From the NCBI GenBank assembly GCA_009838645.1, contig VXRC01000048.1:28865-92864 (forward strand): a stretch of DNA of 64,000 nucleotides, in the 5' to 3' direction. The stretch comes from Gemmatimonadota bacterium (GTDB lineage Bacteria; JAAXHH01). Of the stretch, positions 25,581 through 34,254 are shown piece after piece. Below the pieces are notes generated by a model. It was given only the letters and a program-made list of their open reading frames with translations. It searched no databases and was not told the origin of the DNA. The position numbers were made by a program, and so were the translations under genes. The first letter of the stretch is position 1, and each line of letters begins with the position of its first letter.

Positions 25581-26225
25581 TCAGACGGAGGTGAAATCGA
25601 ATCTCTTCCGCAGGAAGGAGCGGCGATGCACGGCCGACGGACCATGGTCCTCGAGCGCGGCCAGGTGCGCCGCCGTGCCGTAACCCTTGTGACGGGCGAA
25701 GCCGTATTCGGGAAAGTCCGGGTCGCACGCGATCATGATCCGGTCCCGCGTAACCTTCGCGATGACGGACGCGGCCGCGATGCAGAGGCTGCGTGCATCG
25801 CCTCCCACCACTGTAGTCTGGGGGCCCTGCCAGTCGATGGGGTCTATCCCGTCGACGAGCAGATGGCCAGGAGGCGGCGAGAGGGCCTCCACGGCTGCTT
25901 TCATGGCGAGTAGATTCGCCCGGCGGATGTTCACGGTGTCGATCGCGGCCGGGTCGGACCGGCCGACGCCGATGGCCGTGGCAATGGCCGTGATCCTTTC
26001 GTAGAGGACATCCCTCCTGGCGGGCGTAAGGCGTTTCGAATCGTCCAGGCCCGGAATCACGGCATCATCCGGCAACATCACGGCGGCCGCGATCACGGGG
26101 CCGGCCAGCGCGCCCCGTCCGGCTTCGTCGACACCGGCCGCGGACCGCGCGTCATGACCGAGGAGGGACCGTTCAAAGCGGGCCATGGCCCGGAGTCTCT
26201 CCCGCTCCGCGTCGCCCTTGTCCAT
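25581..26225 (-). CDS. rnhB: Ribonuclease HII
   Basis: A 214-residue RNase H-fold enzyme that cuts RNA in DNA-RNA hybrids and starts removal of misincorporated ribonucleotides. Catalytic GVDEAGRGALAGPV (Asp, Glu), LDDSKRLTP, the HLLVDG Asp and AASVIAKVTRDR are all present. Its ATG lies two bases after the rplS stop, the usual rplS-rnhB order. Confidence 0.96.
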   Translation of the reverse strand: MDKGDAERERLRAMARFERSLLGHDARSAAGVDEAGRGALAGPVIAAAVMLPDDAVIPGLDDSKRLTPARRDVLYERITAIATAIGVGRSDPAAIDTVNIRRANLLAMKAAVEALSPPPGHLLVDGIDPIDWQGPQTTVVGGDARSLCIAAASVIAKVTRDRIMIACDPDFPEYGFARHKGYGTAAHLAALEDHGPSAVHRRSFLRKRFDFTSV

Positions 26226-26227
26226 GC

Positions 26228-26572
26228 TCAGTTGCGCCGCTCGGCGATCCGGGCGGCTTTGCCCTTGAGCTTCCTCAGGTAGTAGATTCGTGATTGCCGT
26301 ACCTTGCCCTTGCGCAACACCTGGATTTTACCAACCGACGGCGAATGCAGGGGGAAGATGCGCTCGACGCCGATCCCCTGCGAGATCTTGCGGACCGTGA
26401 CGGTCTCGCCGATGCCGTGGCCGGACCGCTGGATAACAACGCCCTGGAAGAGCTGTACGCGTTCCTTGTCGCCTTCGCGGACCTTGACCTCCATCCGTAT
26501 GGTGTCTCCGGCACGGAACTCCGGCAGGTCGGTCCTCAACTGGTCCTGGGTGATCGTGTCTAGTGCGTTCAT
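26228..26572 (-). CDS. rplS: 50S ribosomal protein L19
   Basis: A 114-residue ribosomal protein at the 30S-50S interface. [29 protein letters not shown] and the C-terminal [16 protein letters not shown] are characteristic. The ATG at 26572 gives the usual length; a longer upstream frame is not conserved. It closes the standard rpsP-rimM-trmD-rplS block. Confidence 0.98.
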   Translation of the reverse strand: MNALDTITQDQLRTDLPEFRAGDTIRMEVKVREGDKERVQLFQGVVIQRSGHGIGETVTVRKISQGIGVERIFPLHSPSVGKIQVLRKGKVRQSRIYYLRKLKGKAARIAERRN

Positions 26573-26610
26573 GTTTGAAACTTCCGTCCTTTCGAACGAC
26601 CACGGGTGTG

Positions 26611-27411
26611 CTACCCGTTTTCGTTCCGTTGAAGGGTTCTCAGATAGGTCAGATCCTCTCCGGTCAATTCCACGGTTTCCAGCAACTCGGGACGGTGCTG
26701 GTACGTCTTCTTCAGGGCGTCCTGCCTTTCCCATCGTTCGATGCGTCCATGGTGCCCGGAAAGCAGCACCTCGGGCACGCGCCACTCCTGGTAGTTCTCC
26801 GGCCGCGTGTACACGGCGTTGCCCAGCAGTCCTTCGTAGTGCGAATCCGTGACCGCGGAAGCCATTTCGCCCAGGACCCCCGGCAGGAGACGGATCACGG
26901 CGTCCGCGATCATCATGGCCGGTATCTCGCCGCCGGTGACGACGAAATCGCCCACAGAGTACTCCTCGGCGCCCAGGCCCGTGGCCACCCGTTCGTCGAC
27001 GCCCTTGTAATGCCCGCAGATGAGGACCAGCTGGTCCAGTTCCGCGAAGGACCTGGCCGTATCCTGCACGAAGGGCCTGCCCCCGGCCGACAACAGCACG
27101 GTACGGGAGCGGTCAGTCCGGGACGACGTGTCAACCTGGTCAGCCTGGTCAGCCCGGGACGCCCGGGACGACGCGTCAACCTGTCGCCGGAGATGTCTTA
27201 CGCCCCTGAATACGGGCTCCGCCTTGAGCACCATGCCGGGACTTCCGCCGTAGGCATAGTCATCGACGGTCTTGTGGCGGTCCGTCGTAAACGCCCGCAG
27301 GTCGTGGACGAAGACGTCCACCAGGTCCCGCCGGCACGCCCGGCCCACTATACTCTCCCCGAAGGGTCCCGCGAATACACCCGGGAAAGCCGTAAGAATG
27401 TCGATACGCAT
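26611..27411 (-). CDS. trmD: tRNA (guanine37-N1)-methyltransferase
   Basis: A 266-residue SPOUT enzyme that methylates G37 next to the anticodon and prevents frameshifting. Trefoil-knot motifs [11 protein letters not shown] and [16 protein letters not shown] are intact, as is [13 protein letters not shown]. Residues about 76-98 ([21 protein letters not shown]) are an insertion between KAEPVF and the [12 protein letters not shown] strand. It is encoded by 9-bp repeats at 27126-27188. Confidence 0.97.
   Translation of the reverse strand: MRIDILTAFPGVFAGPFGESIVGRACRRDLVDVFVHDLRAFTTDRHKTVDDYAYGGSPGMVLKAEPVFRGVRHLRRQVDASSRASRADQADQVDTSSRTDRSRTVLLSAGGRPFVQDTARSFAELDQLVLICGHYKGVDERVATGLGAEEYSVGDFVVTGGEIPAMMIADAVIRLLPGVLGEMASAVTDSHYEGLLGNAVYTRPENYQEWRVPEVLLSGHHGRIERWERQDALKKTYQHRPELLETVELTGEDLTYLRTLQRNENG
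27126..27188. repeat. Seven 9-bp units inside trmD
   Basis: Plus-strand units ACGTGTCAA, CCTGGTCAG twice, CCCGGGACG twice, ACGCGTCAA and CCTGTCGCC, exactly 63 bp. The gene reads the opposite strand and gains a 21-residue polar insert. Confidence 0.9.
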
Positions 27412-27422
27412 GGTCTGTTCCG

Positions 27423-27935
27423 CTACGAGATCAACCCCGGGATCTTCCGAATGACCACCCTGTCTTCGCCGGGATCGAGTTCCACCACGATCTCCCGGAC
27501 CGCCGGGATCATCGCTTCCCCGTTTGGCGTGTCCACCACAAACACGTCGTTCGCGGGCATGGACATCACCTCGCGAAGGATTCCGATCTCTTCGCCCTCG
27601 TCGGAAACGACTGCGCAGCCTTCGAGTTCGAAGACATAGTACGCGTCACGGGGCAACGGGGCGACGGCTTCTTCGGGCACCTGGATGTACGCGCCGCGGA
27701 GCCGTTCCGCGTGCTCCGTCGTATCGATCCCGCGGAATTTCATCCGCCAGCCGTTCCCGTCGCGGCTGCAGCGTTCGATCTCCAGCGACTCCCGCCGGCC
27801 GTCCTGCAGTTCCACGCCGATCCGGTCCAGGTCCGCGAACCGGTCTGGAGCGTCCGACAAACCTTCCACGCGGACGTAGCCCTTGAGGCCGTGGGGTTTG
27901 CGGATGAATCCGATATTGATCCGGTCTTCGCTCAA
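27423..27935 (-). CDS. rimM: 16S rRNA processing protein RimM
   Basis: A 170-residue 30S-assembly factor that binds S19. It has the N-terminal barrel (IGFIRKPHGLKGYVRVEGL) and the C-terminal PRC-barrel (YYVFELEGCAVV, PANDVFVV, MIPAVREIV). The only suitable start is a TTG at 27935, directly at the conserved N-terminus, preceded by a G-rich stretch. It is followed by trmD 11 bases later. Confidence 0.95.
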   Translation of the reverse strand: MSEDRINIGFIRKPHGLKGYVRVEGLSDAPDRFADLDRIGVELQDGRRESLEIERCSRDGNGWRMKFRGIDTTEHAERLRGAYIQVPEEAVAPLPRDAYYVFELEGCAVVSDEGEEIGILREVMSMPANDVFVVDTPNGEAMIPAVREIVVELDPGEDRVVIRKIPGLIS

Positions 27936-27947
27936 TTACACCCCGCC

Positions 27948-28017
27948 CTGGCGTACCGGCGGCCGATCCGCTTCGACGCTCTCGGTCGCACTGGCGTACC
28001 GGCGGCCGATCCGCTTC
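27948..28017. repeat. Two exact 27-bp direct repeats between rpsP and rimM
   Basis: A 27-bp unit starting CTGGCGTACCGGCGGCCGAT occurs at 27948-27974 and 27991-28017, separated by 16 bases. It fills the gap between the rpsP stop and the rimM start. Confidence 0.93.
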
Positions 28018-28020
28018 AGG

Positions 28021-28305
28021 TCACTCGGCCGTTTCGGCCGTCTCCTCGTTGTCGCCGCGCCACTTCTGAATCGCGCCGCTCTTCACCAGGAGAGACCGCA
28101 CCGTTTCGCTCGGCCTGGCGCCGCGGTTGAGCCAGTCGACGGCCTTGTCCACGTCCATCTCCAGCTGTTCCGGCGAAATGGGGTTGTAGTAACCCAGGCT
28201 CTCGATGTACTTACCACCCAGGCGGGTCCGGTTGTCCGTAACGACGATCCGGTAAAAGGGTCTCTTCTTGGCTCCCGTGCGGCGAAGCCGTATGGCCACT
28301 GCCAT
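28021..28305 (-). CDS. rpsP: 30S ribosomal protein S16
   Basis: A 94-residue ribosomal protein. IRLRRTGAKKRPFYRIVVTD and YIESLGYYNP are diagnostic. AAGGAG lies upstream of the ATG. It directly follows ffh, as in many bacteria. Confidence 0.98.
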   Translation of the reverse strand: MAVAIRLRRTGAKKRPFYRIVVTDNRTRLGGKYIESLGYYNPISPEQLEMDVDKAVDWLNRGARPSETVRSLLVKSGAIQKWRGDNEETAETAE

Positions 28306-28320
28306 GTTCCGCTCCTTAGG

Positions 28321-29655
28321 CTACCTGAAAGGCAGCATACTCTGGCCGAGCCGCTCGAGGGCGCCCGGCCGGTTCAACTGCTTCATCATCTTCTGCATCA
28401 TGTTGTACTGTTTCAGTAACTGGTTCACCTCCTGTACGCTCGTGCCGCTTCCCCGCGCAATCCGGCGGCGCCTGCTGCCGTTGATGACCACGGGGCGCGC
28501 CCTTTCGTGTTTGGTCATGGAACTCAGAATGGCGTCCATGCGAACGAGCGCTTTCTCATCCATGTCCATATCCTTCATCGCCTTCTTGTTCAAACCCGGC
28601 ATCATCTCGACCAGTTCCTGCATGGAACCCATTTTGCCCAGTTGCTGGAGCTGCGACCGGAAATCCTCGAGGTCGAAGGTCTGCTTGCGCAGTTTCGTTT
28701 CGAGCTTGCGCGCTTCCTCCACGTCGATGGCGGCCTGCGCGCGCTCGACCAGGGAGACCACGTCGCCCATCCCCAGGATCCGGGACGCCATCCGTTCGGG
28801 GTGGAACACCTCCAGGGCGTCCAGTTTCTCGCCGACGCCCACGAACTTGATGGGCTTCCGGGTGATCTGCCGTATGGACAGCGCCGCGCCGCCGCGGGCG
28901 TCCCCGTCCATCTTCGTCAGGATACAGCCGTCGATGTCGAGGTCCTGGTCGAAGGCCTCGGCCACGTTGACCGCGTCCTGTCCCGTCATCCCGTCCACCA
29001 CGAGCAGGATTTCGTGGGGATGAATCGCCTCGCGGATCCCGCGGAGTTCTTCCATCATCTCTTCATCGACGTGCAGGCGACCTGCGGTATCCAGGATGAC
29101 GACGTCGCGGTCCTCCCGGCCTGCGCGGTCCACGGCGACCCTGCAGATGGCCAGGGGAGACCGGCCGTCCCCGAGGGCCACGACCGGCACGTCCAGCTGT
29201 TCGCCGAGCACCTGCAACTGCTTCACCGCCGCGGGACGGTAGACGTCGGCCGCGGCCAGTATGGGCTTGTGGCCCGCACCGATGAAGTGGTGGGCCAGCT
29301 TCCCCGTGGCCGTCGTCTTGCCGGACCCCTGCAGGCCGGCCAGCATGACGATGGTCGGGGGCGATTCCGCGACGGCGACCTCGACGGCTTCCTCGCCCAT
29401 CAGGGTGATCAGTTCCTGGTGGACGATCCCCACCATCTGCTGCCCCGGGGAGAGGTTCCTGAGCACGCCCTGCCCAAGGGCCTTTACCTTGACCGAGTCG
29501 ATGAAGGTCCGGGCCACCTTGAAATTCACATCGGCTTCCAGCAGGGCGCGGCGCACCTGCCGCAGGCTGTCGTCGATGTTCTTTTCCGTCAGCTTTCCCT
29601 GGCCGCGGAGACTTCGGACGATGCCTTCCATGCGGCCGGTCAGTTCTTCAAACAA
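28321..29655 (-). CDS. ffh: Signal recognition particle protein Ffh (SRP54)
   Basis: A 444-residue GTPase that binds 4.5S RNA and targets nascent membrane proteins. NG domain: P-loop GLQGSGKTTATGKLA, DTAGRLHVDEE, TKMDGDARGGAALS. The Met-rich M domain holds the RNA-binding GSRRRRIARGSG and ends with QMM-rich helices. The TTG start at 29655 matches the conserved N-terminus FEELTGRMEG, and CTGGAG lies seven bases upstream. Confidence 0.98.
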   Translation of the reverse strand: MFEELTGRMEGIVRSLRGQGKLTEKNIDDSLRQVRRALLEADVNFKVARTFIDSVKVKALGQGVLRNLSPGQQMVGIVHQELITLMGEEAVEVAVAESPPTIVMLAGLQGSGKTTATGKLAHHFIGAGHKPILAAADVYRPAAVKQLQVLGEQLDVPVVALGDGRSPLAICRVAVDRAGREDRDVVILDTAGRLHVDEEMMEELRGIREAIHPHEILLVVDGMTGQDAVNVAEAFDQDLDIDGCILTKMDGDARGGAALSIRQITRKPIKFVGVGEKLDALEVFHPERMASRILGMGDVVSLVERAQAAIDVEEARKLETKLRKQTFDLEDFRSQLQQLGKMGSMQELVEMMPGLNKKAMKDMDMDEKALVRMDAILSSMTKHERARPVVINGSRRRRIARGSGTSVQEVNQLLKQYNMMQKMMKQLNRPGALERLGQSMLPFR

Positions 29656-29708
29656 GATGCGCTCCAGTGCGGTCTGCCGGTTACTCCGAGGCTGGCCGCG
29701 CCATACGG

Positions 29709-31112
29709 TCAGCCGGTATTTCTCAGCCGCGCCGCGAAACTCCCGTCCACGCCGTGTACCGGCGGAAGCGTGGCGATCCGGCCCGCGCCGTCCATAACCC
29801 CGGCCAGTTCCGCCGGCCAGCCGCCTGGGCTATCCGGCCGAAAACCAGGATGCCTTTCGCGGAACGCGGCCACGACGTCGTCGTTCTCTTCAGGCTCGAT
29901 GGTGCACGTGCTGTACACCAGGACGCCGCCCGGTTTTACTATGCCGGCGCCATTCTCCAGCAACGCCAGTTGCTCGCCGCGGAGCCTGCCGATGTCCTCC
30001 GCCGTTCTCCGCCACCGCAGGTCCGGCCGGCGCGCGATGGTGCCGAGACCAGAACAGGGCGCATCCACAAGGACCCGGTCGGCCTTGAAATCCAGGCCGG
30101 GCGACCGGCCGTCCATGACGACAAGACGCACCTGCCCCAACCCCATTCGCCGCCGGTGTTCTTCCACGCGGCGTAGTCGATACGGTGACGAATCGCAGGC
30201 GATCACCCGTCCGCCCGCGCCCACAATTTGCGCAATATATGTTGTTTTTCCGCCCGGAGCGCAACATAAATCGACAACGGTCTCGCCCGCCCGCGGGCCG
30301 AGAAGTCTCACCGCGAGGCCCGCACTTTCGTCCTGTACCTGGAAGAGGCCCGCCTCGTGGGAGGCCAGCGTGTGCAGGTCGCCCGCGTGCCGGATAATCA
30401 GGAAATCATCGAGCCACCGCCCCGGTTCGACCCGAATGCCTTTCGGCGCCAGCGCAGCGGCGAGGTCTTGCGGCGTGGACCTCGACGTGTTGACCCGGAC
30501 GGACAGGGGCGGCGGCCGGTTCCCGGCCTCCATGAGGGCGGCGGCGGATTCCACGCCAAACCGCTCGATCCACCGCTTCGCCAGCCAATCGGGATAGGAA
30601 TGGGTGACGCCGAGATCCGCGACGGGGTCTCCCCCGCGCGCCGGCCGCGACAGCCGTTCCCGCTGCCGGATGGCCGTCCTCAGGACCGCGTTGGTCAGGC
30701 GGACGGTGCCCTCGTGCCCGTACCGCTTGGCGAGTTGCACGGATTCATGGGTGGCGGCGGCGGCGGGGACCTGGTCCATCATCATCAACTGGTACAGGCC
30801 CATGTGGAGGATCAGGCGGATCCACGGCGTCAGCGACTCCGGTTTTCCGCGCAACAGCCGGCCGAGCATCCAGTCCAGGCGGCGTCGCCAGCGGATGGTG
30901 CCGTACACCAGTTCGGTCGCGAAGGCCCGGTCCCGGACCGGGTAGCCGTGTCGCCGGAAAAGGGCATTGAGGGCGTCCCGCGGCGGCACGTCCCGCGTTT
31001 CCGCGCGATGCAGCGCCTTCAACGCGATCTCGCGCACCGGAGGGGCGTTTCCGTGCGACGGGGGCGCGTTCTCTCCGGCATCGGCCGGGGTGTCGTGGTG
31101 AGATCGAACCAT
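29709..31112 (-). CDS. rsmB: 16S rRNA (cytosine967-C5)-methyltransferase RsmB
   Basis: A 467-residue enzyme with an N-terminal NusB-like RNA-binding domain (about 25-165) and a C-terminal Rossmann methyltransferase. The SAM loop is DLCCAPGGKTTYIAQ; DAPCSGLGTIARRPDLRW and YSTCTIEPEEN provide the two conserved cysteines of m5C enzymes. The def-fmt-rsmB order is the usual one. A 45-bp repeat separates it from fmt. Confidence 0.95.
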   Translation of the reverse strand: MVRSHHDTPADAGENAPPSHGNAPPVREIALKALHRAETRDVPPRDALNALFRRHGYPVRDRAFATELVYGTIRWRRRLDWMLGRLLRGKPESLTPWIRLILHMGLYQLMMMDQVPAAAATHESVQLAKRYGHEGTVRLTNAVLRTAIRQRERLSRPARGGDPVADLGVTHSYPDWLAKRWIERFGVESAAALMEAGNRPPPLSVRVNTSRSTPQDLAAALAPKGIRVEPGRWLDDFLIIRHAGDLHTLASHEAGLFQVQDESAGLAVRLLGPRAGETVVDLCCAPGGKTTYIAQIVGAGGRVIACDSSPYRLRRVEEHRRRMGLGQVRLVVMDGRSPGLDFKADRVLVDAPCSGLGTIARRPDLRWRRTAEDIGRLRGEQLALLENGAGIVKPGGVLVYSTCTIEPEENDDVVAAFRERHPGFRPDSPGGWPAELAGVMDGAGRIATLPPVHGVDGSFAARLRNTG

Positions 31113-31128
31113 GGTCGGGGTTCCGTGC

Positions 31129-31221
31129 TCAGGACGGTGCTTTTCGGCCGTGCTCGAACGCGGACGGCGGGCGTCAGGACGGTGCTGTCCGGCCGTGCGC
31201 GACCGTGGACGGCGGGCGTCA
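31129..31221. repeat. Two 45-bp repeats between fmt and rsmB
   Basis: Copies at 31129-31173 and 31174-31218 begin TCAGGACGGTGCT and end GGACGGCGGGCG; a third copy begins at 31219 and supplies the fmt stop codon (TCA on this strand). This 106-base gap holds no gene. Confidence 0.9.
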
Positions 31222-32160
31222 GGACCCGCCGAGAAGGTCGCCTGCCGCGGGACGGTATCCTCTCACGAATTCCGCACCTTCGATCCGGCTCCGGCCCTCG
31301 GGCTGCACCCGGTCCAGTCTCAATCCGCCTTTCCCAGTCTGCACGGTGACGCCCCGGCGTTCGTCGGCGGAGACTATCTCTCCGGGCGGGCCGCCCCCTT
31401 CCCCTTCCAGGCGGACGGGCTGGCTCGAGATGATCCGGAGGCGCTGGCCGCGCCAGGTGGTGAAGGCCATGGGGATTGGGTTCAGGCCCCTTATCCTGTT
31501 GTGTATGGTACGGGCCGGCAGCCGCCAGTCCAGACGGCCGTCCTCCCGGGAGATCCTCGGCGCCGGCGACGCTTCGCCCCGCTGCGCCCGCGGCGTTATG
31601 CGGCCGTCCGCCACCCCATCCACCGTGCGCAGCAGCAGGTCCGCGCCGGCGCGGGACAGGCGGTCGTGCAGTTCGCCGGCCGTTTCTTCCGGTCCGATCG
31701 GCACGGTCTCCTGGCAGAGGATGTCGCCCGTGTCCACCCGCCTTTCGACCAGGAACGTGGTGACGCCCGTAACCTCGTCCCCGTTCATCACCGCCCACTG
31801 GATGGGCGCCGCGCCGCGGTACCGGGGCAGGAGGGAAGGATGCAGGTTGATCGTGCCGCCCGGGGGTATGGCCAGCAGTTCGTCGGGCAGGATGCGGAAG
31901 GCCACGACCACGAACAGGCCGGCGTCCAGGGACCTGAGGGCGTCCAGGAAACCTGGATCGCGCAGCTTGTCCGGCTGCCAAATGGGTATGCCGTGCCGCA
32001 GGGCGGTTTCCTTCACCGGTGAAGGCGCGGTCTTCAATCCCCGTCCCTTCGGCCGGTCGGGCCCGGTCACAACTCCGGCCACCTCGTGTTCCGGCCGGCC
32101 GATCAGCGCCTCGAGACTTGGCACCGCGAAGGCGGGCGTACCCATGTAGACCACGCGCAT
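31219..32160 (-). CDS. fmt: Methionyl-tRNA formyltransferase
   Basis: A 313-residue enzyme that formylates initiator Met-tRNA using 10-formyl-tetrahydrofolate. It has MGTPAFAVPSLEAL, the catalytic Asn-His in INLHPSLLPRYRGAAPIQWA, and VDTGDIL with the catalytic Asp. The C-terminal OB-like domain is present. It begins one base after def ends. Confidence 0.97.
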   Translation of the reverse strand: MRVVYMGTPAFAVPSLEALIGRPEHEVAGVVTGPDRPKGRGLKTAPSPVKETALRHGIPIWQPDKLRDPGFLDALRSLDAGLFVVVAFRILPDELLAIPPGGTINLHPSLLPRYRGAAPIQWAVMNGDEVTGVTTFLVERRVDTGDILCQETVPIGPEETAGELHDRLSRAGADLLLRTVDGVADGRITPRAQRGEASPAPRISREDGRLDWRLPARTIHNRIRGLNPIPMAFTTWRGQRLRIISSQPVRLEGEGGGPPGEIVSADERRGVTVQTGKGGLRLDRVQPEGRSRIEGAEFVRGYRPAAGDLLGGS

Positions 32161-32161
32161 A

Positions 32162-32716
32162 TCAGACCGCCTGACCGCTCTCCTTGAGCTTCCTCAGTTT
32201 GCCGCGGATGAACTGCTGGCGGAGCTTGCTGAGGTGATCGATGAACAGGACGCCTTCCAGATGGTCGTACTCGTGGACCAGGACCCGCGCGAGCAGCCCG
32301 CTGCCCTCGATCTCGATGGGGCACCCGTCCAGGTCCGTTGCCTCGACGCGCACGACCTCGGGCCGGGTCACCTTCTCGAACAGATCGGGAAAACTCAGGC
32401 ATCCCTCGTCGCCCGTCTGCGCGCCTTCCCGCTTGACGACGCACGGGTTCACCAGCACCAGGTGTTCCGGTTCTCCGTCCAGGGAGGGTCCCCGGCGGTC
32501 CAGGAAGAGTTCCGGTCCGATCGCCCGGAGGTTTACCACGTACACTCGGACGGTCTCGCCGATCTGGGGAGCCGCGAGCCCGATGCCTTCCGCGTCGGAC
32601 ATTGTGTCGACCAGGTCCTCGGCGAGTAGACGCAGCGCCGCGGTCTTATCCTCCACCGGGCGCGCCTTCTCCCGGAGCACCGGGTCGCCGTATATACGTA
32701 TGGGTCTGACCGCCAT
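32162..32716 (-). CDS. def: Peptide deformylase
   Basis: A 184-residue metallopeptidase removing N-formyl groups from new proteins. The three motifs are GIGLAAPQIG, EGCLSFP and VHEYDHLEGVLFID (metal ligands Cys, His, His; catalytic Glu). It sits between yajC and fmt. Confidence 0.97.
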   Translation of the reverse strand: MAVRPIRIYGDPVLREKARPVEDKTAALRLLAEDLVDTMSDAEGIGLAAPQIGETVRVYVVNLRAIGPELFLDRRGPSLDGEPEHLVLVNPCVVKREGAQTGDEGCLSFPDLFEKVTRPEVVRVEATDLDGCPIEIEGSGLLARVLVHEYDHLEGVLFIDHLSKLRQQFIRGKLRKLKESGQAV

Positions 32717-32725
32717 GGCTGCTAC

Positions 32726-33061
32726 CTATTCTTCCTTGCCGCCTTTCTTGCTGCTGATCAGGCGGGAAATGGCGCTGCGTTGCAGGTCGATCCGGACGTC
32801 GTCGGCGATGCGCACCGTAACCGTGTCCGCCTTCAGACCGGTAACGACGCCGATGATCCCGCCCTGCGTCACCACCTTGTCCCCGTTCTGCAGGGCGTCC
32901 AGCATGGCCTGGTGTTCCCGCTGACGCTTCTGCTGGGGACGGATCAGCAGCAGGTAGATGATCGCGAACATCAACAGGATGGGGATCATGGAGATCAGGA
33001 AACCCGGTCCGGAAGCGTCGCCGCCGCCACCGGGGCCCATGGCAAAGGCATCTTGAATCAC
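32726..33061 (-). CDS. yajC: Preprotein translocase accessory subunit YajC
   Basis: A 111-residue inner-membrane protein with one transmembrane helix (about 21-40, FLISMIPILLMFAIIYLLLI) followed by RPQQKRQREHQ and a small cytoplasmic beta domain (GDKVVTQGGIIGVV). It associates with SecDF. Its ATG overlaps the tgt stop by four bases, with AAAGGAG inside tgt; tgt-yajC is a conserved pair. Confidence 0.96.
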   Translation of the reverse strand: MIQDAFAMGPGGGGDASGPGFLISMIPILLMFAIIYLLLIRPQQKRQREHQAMLDALQNGDKVVTQGGIIGVVTGLKADTVTVRIADDVRIDLQRSAISRLISSKKGGKEE

Positions 33062-34215
33062 TGGGGTTGCTCCTTTCTTGCGGTCTCACTGCGATACGCG
33101 GTCAGAAACGACCTGCTCCAAGCGCCAAAACGGCCTTCCAGGATGGCTTCTCCCATTTCGGAGACCAGGCCGACGTAGAAGTGGACGTTGTGCAGGGTCC
33201 CCATTCTCGGACCCAGTATTTCTCCCGCGCGGTAAAGGTGCCGGACGTACGAACGGCTGAAAGTCCGGCAGGCATAACAGGAACAGGATGCATCGATCGG
33301 TCCGGCGTCGGCCCTGAAGCGGGCGTTGTAGATATTGATGCGTCCGGAGCGCGTGTAAAGCGCGCCGTTCCGGCCCTCGCGGGTGGGAATGACGCAGTCG
33401 AACATGTCGATCCCTCGTCCCACGGCGTCGACGAGGTCTTCCGGCGTCCCGGCGCCCATCAGGTAACGGGGCCGGTCTTCCGGCAGGTGTTCGACGGTGG
33501 CGTCGATCAGGGCCGCCATGGCCGGTTTCGGCTCCCCGATCGACATCCCTCCGATGGCGTAGGCGTCGAATCCCCGGTCGACCAGCGACCGCGCGCAGTC
33601 GACCCGGAGGTCTTCGTATACGCTTCCCTGCACGATGCCGAACAACGCCTGGGGATGCGCCCTCTCTCCCTCCAGCTCGTCGAAACGCTTCCGGGACCGC
33701 TCGGCCCAACGCAGCGTCAGCGCGGCGGAATCCTTCGCGTAACCGTAGTCGCAGGGATAGGGCGGGCACTCGTCGAGGGGCGCTATGATATCGGCGCCGA
33801 GGGCGGTCTCGATTTCCATGACGGACTCCGGCGTGAACAGGTGCCGCGAGCCGTCGATGTGCGATTGGAAGGTCACCCCCTCTTCCTGGATGGACTTGAG
33901 GTCCGAGAGGCTGAACACCTGGTAGCCTCCGCTGTCGGTCAACAGGGGCCGCCGCCAGTTCATGAAGCCGTGCAGCCCGCCCATCTCCCTGATCAATGCA
34001 TGTCCTGGCCGGAGAAACAGGTGGTAGGTGTTGCCGAGTATGATCTGCGCGCCGGCGGCTTCGAGTTCCTCCGGCGTCAGCGTCTTCACCGTCGCCTGGG
34101 TCCCCACAGGCATGAACACCGGCGTGCGGATTTCGCCGTGTTGGGTCTTCATGCGGCCGGCCCGCGCGTTCGAAGCCGGGTCCCGGGCGAGCAGGTTAAA
34201 GTCCAGCGAAGCCAT
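33058..34215 (-). CDS. tgt: Queuine/preQ1 tRNA-guanine transglycosylase
   Basis: A 385-residue TIM-barrel enzyme exchanging G34 for preQ1 in queuosine tRNAs. It has FMPVGTQATVK, DSGGYQVFSL, the nucleophile region IPTREGRNGALYTRSG, and the zinc site CSCYACRTFSRSYVRHL. The N-terminus matches the family, so the ATG at 34215 is right. Yet the AAAGGAGG site lies 17 bases upstream with a 7-bp hairpin between. Confidence 0.97.
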   Translation of the reverse strand: MASLDFNLLARDPASNARAGRMKTQHGEIRTPVFMPVGTQATVKTLTPEELEAAGAQIILGNTYHLFLRPGHALIREMGGLHGFMNWRRPLLTDSGGYQVFSLSDLKSIQEEGVTFQSHIDGSRHLFTPESVMEIETALGADIIAPLDECPPYPCDYGYAKDSAALTLRWAERSRKRFDELEGERAHPQALFGIVQGSVYEDLRVDCARSLVDRGFDAYAIGGMSIGEPKPAMAALIDATVEHLPEDRPRYLMGAGTPEDLVDAVGRGIDMFDCVIPTREGRNGALYTRSGRINIYNARFRADAGPIDASCSCYACRTFSRSYVRHLYRAGEILGPRMGTLHNVHFYVGLVSEMGEAILEGRFGAWSRSFLTAYRSETARKEQPQ

Positions 34216-34240
34216 ACCGCGGGACCCGCGGTCCTCCTTT
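34216..34240 (-). promoter_or_regulatory. Ribosome-binding site of tgt separated from its ATG by a hairpin
   Basis: On the minus strand AAAGGAGG is followed immediately by the palindrome ACCGCGGGTCCCGCGGT (34232-34216) and then ATG. The palindrome can fold as a 7-bp stem with a 3-base loop. Unfolded, the spacing is 17 bases, too long for good initiation. Folded, the site and start come close together. Confidence 0.6.
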
Positions 34241-34254
34241 AGAATGATCCATGA

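Noticed and set aside
28507..30597. Plus-strand open frame of about 696 codons opposite ffh and rsmB
   Set aside because: Spans two unrelated minus-strand genes and their gap; composition is that of an antisense shadow.
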